The notes under the pieces are model-generated. The model worked only from the letters and a program-made list of their open reading frames with translations. It was not told the DNA's origin and did not search any database. Positions 46,785 to 56,203 of a DNA stretch of 64,000 nt are shown here, piece after piece (within the stretch, counting starts at the first letter, position 1; the number at the start of each line of letters is the position of its first letter). Position numbers and translations under genes: made by a program. The stretch comes from Nocardia sp. BSTN01 (GTDB lineage: Bacteria; Actinomycetota; Actinomycetes; Mycobacteriales; Mycobacteriaceae). Location of the stretch: assembly GCF_015354405.1 (NCBI RefSeq), contig NZ_JADKYP010000042.1, positions 1 through 64,000 on the forward strand. The letters run 5' to 3'.

Positions 46785-47332
46785 CACCGAATAATTCGCA
46801 TCGACGACGTGAGGCGGGATCCGGCCGTGGACGTTCTGTACCTCCGTCGTCGAAGGGTCGCAATACCGCTATGACCAGTGTAGCCGCTAACGACCGCGTC
46901 ACTGCCGAGCAACGGCTCGCCGGACGGGCATCGGCGGGGCCGCACCTTCTGGCGTGGGTTGCCGCGACGCGGCAGACCTTCACCATCTGCCGGCCCGACG
47001 GGTACACCGTGGCCCACGACCGGTTCCACCGCGACCTGATCATCGACAGCTACGACACCGCCATCGAAGCCGCAGCGCTGCAAGCGATCTGGCTCGCCGC
47101 GCACGGGAAAGACCTGTGGGGCGCCGATGTGGCGACCCTGCGCATCGTCACATCCAGCTTTGTCGTGGACCCGGGTGCCCTGCGCCGGGCGGCGTTCGTC
47201 AGCGGCCTGGTGCTCGACCTGCTCGTCGACTCCGCTACCAATCCCGCTACCGGCCATCAGCTCGGGGTGTGGGTCGACTGGCGCCGCGCCGACCTCACCT
47301 ACCTGATCCAACATCCGAGGAACCAGCAATGA
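46781..47332 (+). CDS. Hypothetical protein of the secretion operon
   Basis: A 183-residue protein from GTG 46781 (or 153 residues from ATG 46871). The first 35 residues are Arg/Ser-rich and unordered. The rest (WVAATRQTFTICRPDGYTVA, IIDSYDTAIEAAALQAIWLA, LRIVTSSFVVDPGALRRAAF) looks like a small soluble alpha/beta fold. It has no signal or membrane segment. It overlaps both neighbours by four bases. No function is recognised. Confidence 0.65.
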   Translation: MTPNNSHRRREAGSGRGRSVPPSSKGRNTAMTSVAANDRVTAEQRLAGRASAGPHLLAWVAATRQTFTICRPDGYTVAHDRFHRDLIIDSYDTAIEAAALQAIWLAAHGKDLWGADVATLRIVTSSFVVDPGALRRAAFVSGLVLDLLVDSATNPATGHQLGVWVDWRRADLTYLIQHPRNQQ

Positions 47333-47883
47333 AGTCACGCCCCTTCGCGACCTTGCTCACTGTCATGGCCGGAGTGTGCCTGCTGACCGCGTGCGCCGAG
47401 CACCCGTCACGTGGCCGCCAGCCGGACGAAAATGCCTGCGCACACGCACGATTCGACTCACCGTTTACCGCGATCGACCCGTGCTCGGCCGAATCGGTCA
47501 TGTCGGTGGCCTTGCAGACGATGTTCACCTACCGACCTGGCGAGGGGCTCGACCCACGGCACGCGTTCGACGCTGCGACGCCGCTGCTGGAACCCGAATT
47601 GGCACGCAGCGGCGCACCGGCGGCAATCGCCCTGGCGCCGGTCACACCCGACATGTGGGAACACTGGCGCGACCAGCACGTCACGGTCACCGCGACCGCT
47701 CGCGCCACGGCCGATGATCACCCCGCCGACACCGCGGCGCGGGCGGCGCGGGTGGTGACCGTGAGCATGCAACCCAGCGACAGCACACCCTCGCTGAGGC
47801 TGGTGGTGTTCGCGGTCGCGCGTTACACGCAGACCGATGAAGGCGTGCGATGGCTGCTGTCGAACGTGCAGGTGGCGTCATGA
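47329..47883 (+). CDS. Lipoprotein of the secretion operon
   Basis: A 184-residue protein with signal FATLLTVMAGVCLLTAC and lipobox LTAC (Cys about 22). The mature part is SPFTAIDPCSAESVMSVALQTMFTY and SLRLVVFAVARYTQ, reminiscent of small NTF2-like or VirB7/VirB8-like envelope subunits. Overlaps by four bases on both sides. Its composition matches the neighbouring lipoproteins, but it is not an obvious paralogue of them. Confidence 0.7.
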   Translation: MKSRPFATLLTVMAGVCLLTACAEHPSRGRQPDENACAHARFDSPFTAIDPCSAESVMSVALQTMFTYRPGEGLDPRHAFDAATPLLEPELARSGAPAAIALAPVTPDMWEHWRDQHVTVTATARATADDHPADTAARAARVVTVSMQPSDSTPSLRLVVFAVARYTQTDEGVRWLLSNVQVAS

Positions 47884-48947
47884 CCAGCGGCAACGGCGAC
47901 CCTGTCGACGAGGGCGGGCAAGCGGTCAAAGCCGGGTTCGTGCAAGCGATGCAAACCGCGGCGATGACGATGAACCTGCTCCAGCGCCGCGGCAGCGAAT
48001 CGCGCTCACGGCAGGAGTTCACGCAACGCCAAGACGACCGGATCGCCGAACAGCAACGCAAGAACCACATCCACGGCTTGCAGCTGCAGGGCTACATCGA
48101 TCGCTCGCAGCACGGCCGCCTCGAGCATTGGGCCGACATGGCGATCAAGGCCGGCCGCTACCGCGAGCACCTGCTCGAAATGCAGGTCAAAAACGCGCGC
48201 CTGCAACACGATCAAGACAAAGCCGACCGCGCCAACGATAGCGACAAGGCCACCGAGGAACGTCGCGACAAGACTCACGGGTTGCAGGTGCGCGCCCTGC
48301 GTGGTGAGTACAACCGCAAAGACGCGATCCACACCCAGCAGTTGCGCCGCTACGACAAACAGATCGCACAAGACCAGCGGCTACACGATCTGAAGGTCGA
48401 ATACCAGCAGCTGCTGATCGAGGCCCGCAAACGCGCGCTCGGGCTCACCGAAACACTCACCGACACCGACCCCGGCACCGCCCGCGCTCACGCTGCCAGC
48501 GCGGGCTGGGCGGCGGCCGAGGCCACCGCGGATCTGTCCGACCAGCAGCGCTTCGCCGCCGACGCGTGGGCCGAACGCTACGGCGAGGACACCGGCAAGG
48601 ACCCCCGTACCACATTGGCCGATGCGCGTGCCGAGGCTGCATCCCTCGACGACGCGGTCGATGAACTCCACACCCAGACGAGCGCGCTCAGCGCCGAGTA
48701 CACCCTTGCCAGCTATGGCGAATCCCAGCTGCGGGATATGAACTCCCACAGCGCCACCGAACCCGCCCGCGGGCCCGATGCCGATTCAGGCGAAGAGCTC
48801 GAAGTGCTCGACGGAGAGGTCATCGACGTCGCAGTCGAGGTCACCGGCGTCACCGGTGACCTCGATGTGGGCGTCGATTTCGCGCCATCGGTTTTCCCAC
48901 CCGTCAAAGCTCTCGGGCCCGCGCCGTCGACGGAGATCGAACCATGA
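47880..48947 (+). CDS. Coiled-coil hypothetical protein
   Basis: A 355-residue soluble protein. Residues about 45-220 are extremely rich in Gln, Lys, Arg, Glu and His with heptad-like spacing (QDDRIAEQQRKNHIHGLQLQ, QLRRYDKQIAQDQRLHDLKV), i.e. a long coiled coil. The second half is Ala/Asp/Thr-rich and ends in an acidic, proline-tailed segment. It starts the run of cytoplasmic genes between the envelope genes and the coupling protein. A scaffold or substrate-adaptor role is possible. Confidence 0.65.
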   Translation: MTSGNGDPVDEGGQAVKAGFVQAMQTAAMTMNLLQRRGSESRSRQEFTQRQDDRIAEQQRKNHIHGLQLQGYIDRSQHGRLEHWADMAIKAGRYREHLLEMQVKNARLQHDQDKADRANDSDKATEERRDKTHGLQVRALRGEYNRKDAIHTQQLRRYDKQIAQDQRLHDLKVEYQQLLIEARKRALGLTETLTDTDPGTARAHAASAGWAAAEATADLSDQQRFAADAWAERYGEDTGKDPRTTLADARAEAASLDDAVDELHTQTSALSAEYTLASYGESQLRDMNSHSATEPARGPDADSGEELEVLDGEVIDVAVEVTGVTGDLDVGVDFAPSVFPPVKALGPAPSTEIEP

Positions 48948-49885
48948 TGGCGCGCAACACCTTTCTTGTCCGCGAATCGGGTCTGGCTGTGCCCGATCGG
49001 TGGCAGATGAAGCTGCTCGCGGGTGTGTATTCGCATGCGTCGGCGGCGCGGGAGATGGCCGCGGCGGCGCGAGCCGGGCGGGAGGCGACCGGGGAACTTC
49101 CGCCCCCGTCCTGGTCGCGGGCGTTTCGCACCGAGGTCCTGCTCGGCCAAGAGCTCGAGAAAGCGGGACTGGCCGCCGGGGTGCCGCGCGAGTGGCTGAA
49201 CCAGGCGCGCACGCGCGCCCATCTGGCTCAGCCGTGGCGACGTGACCTGCACTGGCGCATCCCGAAACCGGCGGACCGGACCAGGTTGCTGGTCGGGCTG
49301 GCCGGTGAGGCGCACCGGATTCAGGACCTCGCCGCGGTGGCGGTCGCCTACGAGCACCGCGGCGCGCACGCCGAACCCGGCACCGCGACCTGGGTCATGC
49401 GCAACCTGCGCAGATCCCGCACCCGCCTGGTCCAACTCGCACGCCTGCTCGCCGTGACCGACGACGAAGCCCAGCGAATGTGGAACTCGCCCCAGCACTG
49501 GGCCGCCGCCGCCGAGGGGGCCCGCGACGCGAGTGTCGACGAACTCGACTCCCGCTGGCGCACCCACGCCCGCAGCGACCAGACCAGCATCGTCCTGCAG
49601 GCCCGCGCCCTCACCAAATCCGGAATCACCGCACCAACCAGCGCCGCACTCCCACCACCCGATCAGATCCTCCAGATCCTTCGAAACGAGCTCGGACACA
49701 ACACAGTTCCTCTATCCGAGGCCTCAGACCGGCGTTCGGCAGCCGATCTGGTCGCACCGGCCGGGCAAGGCATCGATAGGGCGCTGGCCGCAGCGGGAAT
49801 CGGCAGTGGCGGCCATGACGGCCTGGTGGCGGATCTTCCGCCGCTGCCACGACAGCCCGGCACCGGAGTCGAGGTCGAACTATGA
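48944..49885 (+). CDS. Array protein 1 (paralogous cytoplasmic family)
   Basis: A 313-residue soluble helical protein. It has an N-terminal helical pair (LLAGVYSHASAAREMAAAAR, RTEVLLGQELEKAGLAAGVP) with the family step A-G-(V/I)-P-x-x-W-(L/I), a middle helical domain (LLVGLAGEAHRIQDLAAVAV, RTRLVQLARLLAVTDDEAQRMW) and a C-terminal tail with GQGIDRALAAAGI. The same order recurs in the following genes. No catalytic motif, signal peptide or membrane segment. Overlaps its neighbours by four bases. Confidence 0.65.
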   Translation: MMARNTFLVRESGLAVPDRWQMKLLAGVYSHASAAREMAAAARAGREATGELPPPSWSRAFRTEVLLGQELEKAGLAAGVPREWLNQARTRAHLAQPWRRDLHWRIPKPADRTRLLVGLAGEAHRIQDLAAVAVAYEHRGAHAEPGTATWVMRNLRRSRTRLVQLARLLAVTDDEAQRMWNSPQHWAAAAEGARDASVDELDSRWRTHARSDQTSIVLQARALTKSGITAPTSAALPPPDQILQILRNELGHNTVPLSEASDRRSAADLVAPAGQGIDRALAAAGIGSGGHDGLVADLPPLPRQPGTGVEVEL

Positions 49886-50823
49886 CCGGGCCGGAACGCG
49901 CCGTCGGTGCGGCCGGTCGGCGTCCGGTTGCGCCGAATGCGGCGCAGAAGGCACTGCTGCGGCGGTTGTGTGCGGTGGCGGCCCAGACGAGGGTGTTGCT
50001 CGATACCGCCCGAAACGACTATGAGACAGGGGTTTTAGCAGAACCTGCCTGGTTCGCGCGCCTGGATGCCCTGATGGCGCGCAGCGCCGCGCTGGTGGAG
50101 CTGGGCCACGCCGGTGGGATACCGCAGCGGTGGATCGATCTCGCTCGCCAGCAGGGCGAGCGCGGCACGGGGTGGCGGACCCCGCAACGATGGCCCGTCC
50201 CGCATCCCGTGCACCGGGCCCGCCTCATCGACGACCTCGCGGCCGAAGCCCGCGAACTCAGCGATGTCATGGCCGTCCATGCCGCCTACCGCACCCGTGC
50301 CCGCAGCGATGAACCCGAATCGCTGTGCACACGGATCGAAGCCACAACAGCGTTGCGCCACGAGCGTCTGACCTCGATCGCGGCGCTCTTGGATCTGATC
50401 GGACCCGAACGGGACCGGATCAGGCCCGCCTCGGATCCGATCTGGGCCCGCGCTCTGGCGGCCACGGTGCGAGACCGTGGTCCCGACCTGCTGGCACAAC
50501 AATGGCGCGCCTACGCCGAATACGAACCCACATCGGTGGCGGCCTACCGGCTGCTGACCGACCACGGCGACCTCGACTTCATTCCGGATTCCGCCATCGC
50601 GCCCGTCCCCGCGGTGATGGTCGAGCACATCGCCGCAGCTCTGCGGCTGCCACCCGGTCTGGCTGTTCACGGCCTGCCACTCGGCGCAGCCACAGACAGC
50701 GCCGTGAATGCCGCGTTAGGCGAGCCCCGGTGCGTCGAATTCCCCGCGCCAACTGCCGGCGACGAGCAGCACGCCGGCGCCGGCCCGGCACTCATACATC
50801 GCGACGGCGGCCCCAGCCCGTGA
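49882..50823 (+). CDS. Array protein 2
   Basis: A 313-residue helical protein. It shares with the next gene AAQKALLRRL (AAQVALLRRL downstream), ELGHAGGIPQRWIDLAR (ALGRAGGIPAQWLGYAR) and LAAEARELSDVMAVHAAY (VAEQAREFGQIAAVHAAY). The tail GAATDSAVNAALGE matches the array's C-terminal motif. These matches show that genes 49882 and 50900 are recent paralogues. Function unknown. A 76-base gap follows. Confidence 0.65.
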   Translation: MTGPERAVGAAGRRPVAPNAAQKALLRRLCAVAAQTRVLLDTARNDYETGVLAEPAWFARLDALMARSAALVELGHAGGIPQRWIDLARQQGERGTGWRTPQRWPVPHPVHRARLIDDLAAEARELSDVMAVHAAYRTRARSDEPESLCTRIEATTALRHERLTSIAALLDLIGPERDRIRPASDPIWARALAATVRDRGPDLLAQQWRAYAEYEPTSVAAYRLLTDHGDLDFIPDSAIAPVPAVMVEHIAAALRLPPGLAVHGLPLGAATDSAVNAALGEPRCVEFPAPTAGDEQHAGAGPALIHRDGGPSP

Positions 50824-50899
50824 CCGAGCACGGGCAGACCGTTGTGAGCCGCTGGCTATCCGGCGGCGGAGCACAGAGCTTGAGACCAGGAGCAAAAGG

Positions 50900-51838
50900 A
50901 TGACGACTCCCCACCCGACACCCGGTCCAGTCCGCATCGGAGCGCAGACGTCGACCGTCTCGTCGGGCAGTGACCGTGTCCGGGGTCCGAACGCCGCCCA
51001 AGTGGCATTGCTGCGGCGGCTGCGTGAGGTCTCCGACGGGCTGCACCGGATGCAGGAAACCGGCCGTCTCGGAGGCGAATTCGGACACTTTCCCACCGAA
51101 CTGTGGCACGACTACCTCGACGAAATGCACGACCGCGCCGACGCACTGACCGCGCTCGGACGTGCCGGCGGTATCCCCGCACAATGGCTCGGCTACGCCC
51201 GCGGCCACAGCACCGCGCAGGTACCGGGCCGTTGGCCGGAAACCGGTGCGCCGCCGCGTGCGGAACTGATCGGCGCCGTGGCCGAGCAGGCGCGGGAGTT
51301 CGGGCAGATCGCGGCCGTGCACGCTGCCTACCAACTCCACACCACCGGCGAATTCGATCGAGCGCAGGAAGCCTTCGCTGAAAAGCTGGGCCAACACTGG
51401 GACCGGATCGCTACCGTCGCAGCGCTCCTGCGACCCGTCGGCACGGAACGCGAACAGATATGGCCCGCCGCCGAAGACCCCGTGTGGATAGAGGCTTTCG
51501 CCGACCCCGTACGCGACACCGACCCCGGCGACCTGGCACAGCGATGGCATACCCACCTGTCCGCCCCGGACGCCGACGTGGCCGCACACGCGACGCTGGC
51601 CGACTACGGCGACCTCACCTGGGACCCCGACCGCGAACTCGTGCCCCCACCGCAATCGCTGATCACCCAAGTCAGCGCCGCACTACGCGCCCAGCACACG
51701 GTCGGTGGTGGCGCCACGATCGACGCCAATATCGGCGCCGCGCTACCGGAGATGGCCCGCGAATTCACACCCGAGATCCCCACATCGGACCCGCACCGTG
51801 GTGTTGTCCCGGCGCTCGACACCGGACCCCAACCGTGA
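50900..51838 (+). CDS. Array protein 3
   Basis: A 312-residue helical protein, closest to array protein 2 in the N-terminal (GRAGGIPAQWLGYARGH) and middle parts (FGQIAAVHAAYQLH, RIATVAALLRPVGTEREQIW). Its tail, SLITQVSAALRAQ then ATIDANIGAALPE, gives the array C-terminal motif. GGAGC lies upstream of the ATG. No signal or membrane segment. Function unknown. Confidence 0.65.
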   Translation: MTTPHPTPGPVRIGAQTSTVSSGSDRVRGPNAAQVALLRRLREVSDGLHRMQETGRLGGEFGHFPTELWHDYLDEMHDRADALTALGRAGGIPAQWLGYARGHSTAQVPGRWPETGAPPRAELIGAVAEQAREFGQIAAVHAAYQLHTTGEFDRAQEAFAEKLGQHWDRIATVAALLRPVGTEREQIWPAAEDPVWIEAFADPVRDTDPGDLAQRWHTHLSAPDADVAAHATLADYGDLTWDPDRELVPPPQSLITQVSAALRAQHTVGGGATIDANIGAALPEMAREFTPEIPTSDPHRGVVPALDTGPQP

Positions 51839-51899
51839 CCGCAACCCGGCAGACCAAAACACCAGCAGTGCAACAAAATTCGATTCAGGAGGCCCACCG

Positions 51900-52811
51900 A
51901 TGACCGACCCGCAATCACCGCGCGTGCAGCGAAGACCGATGTGGCAGCAAAGACTGCTCGACCGGATCCAGGACCTGTCCGACGACCGCGGCCGGCTCCT
52001 GCGCGAGGGCTACGACACTCCGCCCGGGGCGGGGGAGTTGTCCATGCTGGCATGGCGCACTCAGCTGCTGCAGCTGGCGGCTGACCGCAGCGAGATCGAA
52101 GCCCGCGCGCACGCGATCGGCATCCCGCCCGCCGAAATCGCCGCCGCCCGAGCGGGAGGAAGCCGCGGACGCCGAGCCGACCTCAACCCCGAGCCCGGCG
52201 CCGATGCGGTGCGCGAGCACGTGATGGGCTGGGTGGCCAGCGACGTATGGCAGATCCAGCACATGGCCGCGATCGATGTCGCCCACCGGATGCGTGCGGT
52301 CACCGACGCACCCCGGTTCGAGCCCGAACCGTGGATGGTCGCTCAGTTCGAGCGCAACCTGAGCGCGTTGTGGATACGGGCCGGCAACGTCGCCGACGCG
52401 ATCGGCCTCACCGTCGACGAATCCGCCGGAATGTGGGCGCGGACCAGCAGTGACTGGCAGCGAATCCTCGACGCCACGACACATAGCTACGACAACGAAG
52501 CAGTCGAGGAACGCTGGCGCATCTACGCCCGCCCGGGCATCGAAACCAGTGTGATACGCGATGCCACAGCCATCACCCTGCGCGTGGACGTCGCCCTGTC
52601 CGAGCAACCGGTGCGCATTCCCACGCCGCACGCGATGAAGACCGCCGCAGCAGCGTTCCTGTCTGACTCCTCGTCCGGCGCCGACGCCATCGCCGACGCG
52701 ATCGACCGCGCCCTGCCCGCCGAAGCAGACCACACCCGATGGGAGCCCGCCCCACCCGCCGACCCGCCCCAGCCTCCCGGCCGCGATCTCGACACCGGAG
52801 CCCAACCATGA
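51900..52811 (+). CDS. Array protein 4
   Basis: A 303-residue helical protein with WQQRLLDRIQDLSDDRGRLL at the N terminus (WQAKLLARIDRLAREYAMVQ in array protein 5), the step AIGIPPAEIAAAR, and a core WQIQHMAAIDVAHRMRAV (WHVHRMALLTAARDSRL in the next). It ends ADAIDRALPAEADHTRWEP, the fullest form of the C-terminal motif. AGGAGG precedes the ATG. Function unknown. Confidence 0.65.
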   Translation: MTDPQSPRVQRRPMWQQRLLDRIQDLSDDRGRLLREGYDTPPGAGELSMLAWRTQLLQLAADRSEIEARAHAIGIPPAEIAAARAGGSRGRRADLNPEPGADAVREHVMGWVASDVWQIQHMAAIDVAHRMRAVTDAPRFEPEPWMVAQFERNLSALWIRAGNVADAIGLTVDESAGMWARTSSDWQRILDATTHSYDNEAVEERWRIYARPGIETSVIRDATAITLRVDVALSEQPVRIPTPHAMKTAAAAFLSDSSSGADAIADAIDRALPAEADHTRWEPAPPADPPQPPGRDLDTGAQP

Positions 52812-52878
52812 CCAGCGCATTCCCCCAGCCGAACCGGCTGGCTCGCACAAACATTCACCTACCGAGGAGGTATCGATC

Positions 52879-53844
52879 ATGACCGACCCCGGCCCTGGCC
52901 CTGCACGCTCGATCGAGCAGTGGCAGGCGAAGTTGCTGGCCCGCATCGACCGGCTGGCGCGCGAGTACGCGATGGTGCAGGCGCGCGGCTTCACCGGCTA
53001 CGACGGCACCGACGGCTCGCCCGAGCAGGAGTGGCGTTCGCACCTGGACGCGTTGGAAGCCGAACGCGAAACCACCGAACAACTGGCCATCGAACTCGGC
53101 ATCCCACCCCAATGGGTCGAACACGCCCGCACCAACGGCACCGAAGCAGCCGAACTGCCGCCTCCCGCACCAGAAATCGCGAACACTGTCGTCGATCAGA
53201 CCAGCCAGGCCGATATATCCGGGGCTGCCTCGGCGTCGAAGCAGCTGTTCATCGATATGGCCGTGGTCGATGTGTGGCATGTGCACCGGATGGCGTTGTT
53301 GACTGCAGCGCGCGACTCCCGCCTCAATGCCGGGCGTCTTGGGTTGGGCGCCGATCCGATCGCCGACAGGCAGTTCCACCGCAACATGGCACTGCATCAT
53401 CAGCGCGCGGCGGGACTGTCCGACGCCGCGCAACTGTCCGCCCCCGAGGTCGCAGCACTATGGGACAGCCCCCAAGTCCGCACCGCGCGCCGCCAAGCCG
53501 CGCAGCAGATCAACCGGTGGGACGACCTGCACCTGGAATTCGAGTGGCGCCGCTACACCCAACCCGTCACCGACCCGGCTTTGCCGCCCTACATCCCCAC
53601 CGACCCAGCCACCGGAGCGCCCACCAGCCAGGCACAAGCACCGCCACCGGCGCCTGAGGAACTGATCGCGCGCGCCGCCGCCGCGCTCGGTATAGACCCC
53701 AACCGCACCGACCGGCTCCCGATCCACCACGCAACCGCCATCGATATCGCCTTGCCCGCGGCGACCATCCGCGACTGGCAACCCGGCCACGCCCCAGCAC
53801 CACCGCCGACCGCCACAGGCCCGGACCTCGGGCCCGAACCCTGA
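52879..53844 (+). CDS. Array protein 5
   Basis: A 321-residue helical protein and near relative of array protein 4 (see there for matched segments), with AIELGIPPQWVEHARTNG, FHRNMALHHQRAAGLSDAAQ and VAALWDSPQVRTARRQ (compare RMWNSPQHWAAAA in protein 1). Tail HATAIDIALPAATIRDWQP. GAGGAGG before the ATG. The 67-base gap upstream and the good ribosome site suggest some independent control. Confidence 0.65.
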   Translation: MTDPGPGPARSIEQWQAKLLARIDRLAREYAMVQARGFTGYDGTDGSPEQEWRSHLDALEAERETTEQLAIELGIPPQWVEHARTNGTEAAELPPPAPEIANTVVDQTSQADISGAASASKQLFIDMAVVDVWHVHRMALLTAARDSRLNAGRLGLGADPIADRQFHRNMALHHQRAAGLSDAAQLSAPEVAALWDSPQVRTARRQAAQQINRWDDLHLEFEWRRYTQPVTDPALPPYIPTDPATGAPTSQAQAPPPAPEELIARAAAALGIDPNRTDRLPIHHATAIDIALPAATIRDWQPGHAPAPPPTATGPDLGPEP

Positions 53845-53977
53845 GACCATCCCCGCCCGCTTCCCGGTGATGCCGCTGGCGCCGACCATCACCGCAGACC
53901 GATCCGAACCACCGCGAGGACATCCCCTCACGCCCGGCCCACCAGCCGCGGCCCGCTTCCCGACAAGGCGGAACCCG

Positions 53978-54862
53978 ATGTCCGACAACACATTCCCCAC
54001 CACAGGGTCGCCCGAAGCCAGCACCCCAGACCTGACAGCGAGCCCAACTCCCCCCGCCGCAGCGGCGCATCCTGCGGTGCCGCCGACAGCGTTTCGATCG
54101 CGCACCGTCGCTTCTGCGCTGGCGGTCCGGTTCGGCCCCGACGACCCCGACGCTGTGCATGCCCTCGCGCTCCGCGCGGTGCAGGACTCGATGAAGCGCT
54201 ACATCGACTGGCAACGCCATCAACCCCCCGACGGCGCTGCTGCCGGTCCTGGCGAGTGGCGAGTGACCGCGGTCAACGGCGTTGAAGACGATTTGCGCCG
54301 CGCCTACCTCGACGCAGTCCAGGCCGGCGTCCCGATCAGTCAGATCGACACCGCCCACGATCTCGGACGAGCCGGTGTCGGATGGGACCAGCAACCCGCC
54401 CACCCGCTGCTGGGCCGGCTCGAACGCCTCGCCCACGAACTCACCCTCGCCGAGGCCCGGGCCGGCAACGACCGCGCCCGCATCCGCGAACTCGAAAACG
54501 AGCGAGACCACGCCCACACCCGGATCGAAACCCTGTCCGAAGACCTCGCCCACGCCCGCAACACCATCACCGGCCAGACCGAAGAAATCATCGACGCCGA
54601 GTGGCTGACCGGACACCGCCACCACAACACCGAACCCAGCCCGCAGCCTGCCCGCGCGCTGGCTCAATCCAACGCCGAGTTGGCTTTGGCCAACGACATC
54701 GACGCCCTCGAACGCACCACATCGCTCGACACCAGCGGCGGGATCAGCACAGCAATCGACACCGCACTGCCAGGCCGGCCCGACTACTGGCCCGACACCA
54801 CCGACCCCGACACCGGGCCACCGTCCGGCACGTCCGATCACGGGCCGGAGGTGACGCCGTGA
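53978..54862 (+). CDS. Array protein 6 with coiled coil
   Basis: A 294-residue protein whose N-terminal 45 residues are Pro/Ala/Thr-rich. It then has a helical domain with DLRRAYLDAVQAGVPISQID (the array's A-G-V-P step) and a coiled coil (ERLAHELTLAEARAGNDRARI, IRELENERDHAHTRIETLSE). The C-terminal motif is GISTAIDTALPGRPDYWPD. The start ATG 53978 follows AAGGCGGA; in-frame ATGs at 53867/53870 would add an unlikely Pro/Arg leader. Function unknown. Confidence 0.65.
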   Translation: MSDNTFPTTGSPEASTPDLTASPTPPAAAAHPAVPPTAFRSRTVASALAVRFGPDDPDAVHALALRAVQDSMKRYIDWQRHQPPDGAAAGPGEWRVTAVNGVEDDLRRAYLDAVQAGVPISQIDTAHDLGRAGVGWDQQPAHPLLGRLERLAHELTLAEARAGNDRARIRELENERDHAHTRIETLSEDLAHARNTITGQTEEIIDAEWLTGHRHHNTEPSPQPARALAQSNAELALANDIDALERTTSLDTSGGISTAIDTALPGRPDYWPDTTDPDTGPPSGTSDHGPEVTP

Positions 54863-56136
54863 CCGCGCTGGACGAGCCACTGGGTTTCACCAACCCCGAC
54901 TACTACACCGACGCCGCCTCCCGTACCGAGCGGCAGCTGCGCGCCGACTTCGCCCGCTACTACCAGCTGCGCGAGATCGCGCCCTCCGCCATCACCGCCG
55001 AGGCGCGAGCCGAATTCAACTCCCGCGCTGACGAGCTGGCGATCCGGTGGGCACGCCACGAGTCCGAACATTGGCGCGGCACCTGGGCGGGGCTGCAGCG
55101 CGTGGTGGCCGGATGGCGAACCCAACCGGAGATCGCGCGCCGCAACTTCGACCAGATCGCGCGCGCCCGCGCCACCGGCGAGGTAGCGATCGACGACGAC
55201 ATCTGGCGCACCCTGCAACAAGCGCGCCTGATCACCGGGCACGGCCCCGCCGCTATCAGCGGCTCAGGCCAAGACGCCGCCCGCCGCTACCCCTACCTGC
55301 AACCCGACATGGGCGCCACCACCGCGCCGGCACAGCCGGTAGAGGAGGTCGATCGCCGCACTGCGGTCGAGCGCACCCTGGGCGCGCCCAGAAACCAGGC
55401 TGCTGCGGCGCTGCCGAGCCTCGCGCAGGTCGACGCGGTCATCGCCGACACAGATGCGTTGCTCGACGCCGAGGAATCGGCAGCTGATCTCGACGACGGT
55501 CGCGAAGCACGAAAACTGCTGCTGCCCCGAACGGTTCGTGAGGCACGAATCTCGGCCGACTACACCCAGACCGAGACCTGGGAACGCCTTCACGTCGAGG
55601 CTCTGCGTGAAGTCCAAGACCTCGCCGCCGAGCACAGCAACCTCGCCGATCACCTCGACGGCACCGACGACCAAGCCCGCATCGCCCGCCTGGACCGGCT
55701 GCGGGCCGCGCTGAGCGCCGCGCGACGCGACGCCCTCGCCATCGGACTCACCGACGACCAGATACAGACCGCGTACACCACCGGCCGCGACGGAATCTAC
55801 TGGGCCACACAACCATCCGATCCGAATTTGGGACGGATTGCCCAGCTGCTCGAACACCGCGACCTCGCCCGCGCCGCCGCAGAGTCCTACCGCAACCAAT
55901 TCAGCGGAGCTACCGCGAGGGCCGCCGGCCCAGGCCTAACGGCCGCTCACAGTAGCTCGATCGAGGGCGCCGCCGCTCGGGAGCTTTCCGAGACCGGCGG
56001 CGGTGCGGGTGCGGCGATTACCGCTGCGGTCGAGACCGCGCTTCCCGACACCGACCTCGGCGAATGGTCGCCACCTGTCGACAGCGCGGTATCGAAAGAT
56101 GCCGTCTCCCAGCTTGATCAGGAGATGGGCTTGTGA
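54859..56136 (+). CDS. Array protein 7 (largest)
   Basis: A 425-residue helical protein from a GTG overlapping the previous stop. Helical repeats include RADFARYYQLREIAPSAITA, FDQIARARATGEVAIDDDIW, ALREVQDLAAEHSNLADHLD and RDALAIGLTDDQIQTAYTTG. The last two echo the middle domain of the smaller array proteins. Tail: AAITAAVETALPDTDLGEW, i.e. the array motif, then a 22-residue extension. It is adjacent to the coupling-protein gene. Function unknown; an adaptor or a transported protein is possible. Confidence 0.65.
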   Translation: MTALDEPLGFTNPDYYTDAASRTERQLRADFARYYQLREIAPSAITAEARAEFNSRADELAIRWARHESEHWRGTWAGLQRVVAGWRTQPEIARRNFDQIARARATGEVAIDDDIWRTLQQARLITGHGPAAISGSGQDAARRYPYLQPDMGATTAPAQPVEEVDRRTAVERTLGAPRNQAAAALPSLAQVDAVIADTDALLDAEESAADLDDGREARKLLLPRTVREARISADYTQTETWERLHVEALREVQDLAAEHSNLADHLDGTDDQARIARLDRLRAALSAARRDALAIGLTDDQIQTAYTTGRDGIYWATQPSDPNLGRIAQLLEHRDLARAAAESYRNQFSGATARAAGPGLTAAHSSSIEGAAARELSETGGGAGAAITAAVETALPDTDLGEWSPPVDSAVSKDAVSQLDQEMGL

Positions 56137-56203
56137 TGGTCCGCGGCCAGAGTTATGCACAGGTGTTCACAGCGTTGTCCCCAGCCTGGGCGGGGGCAGT
56201 GTG

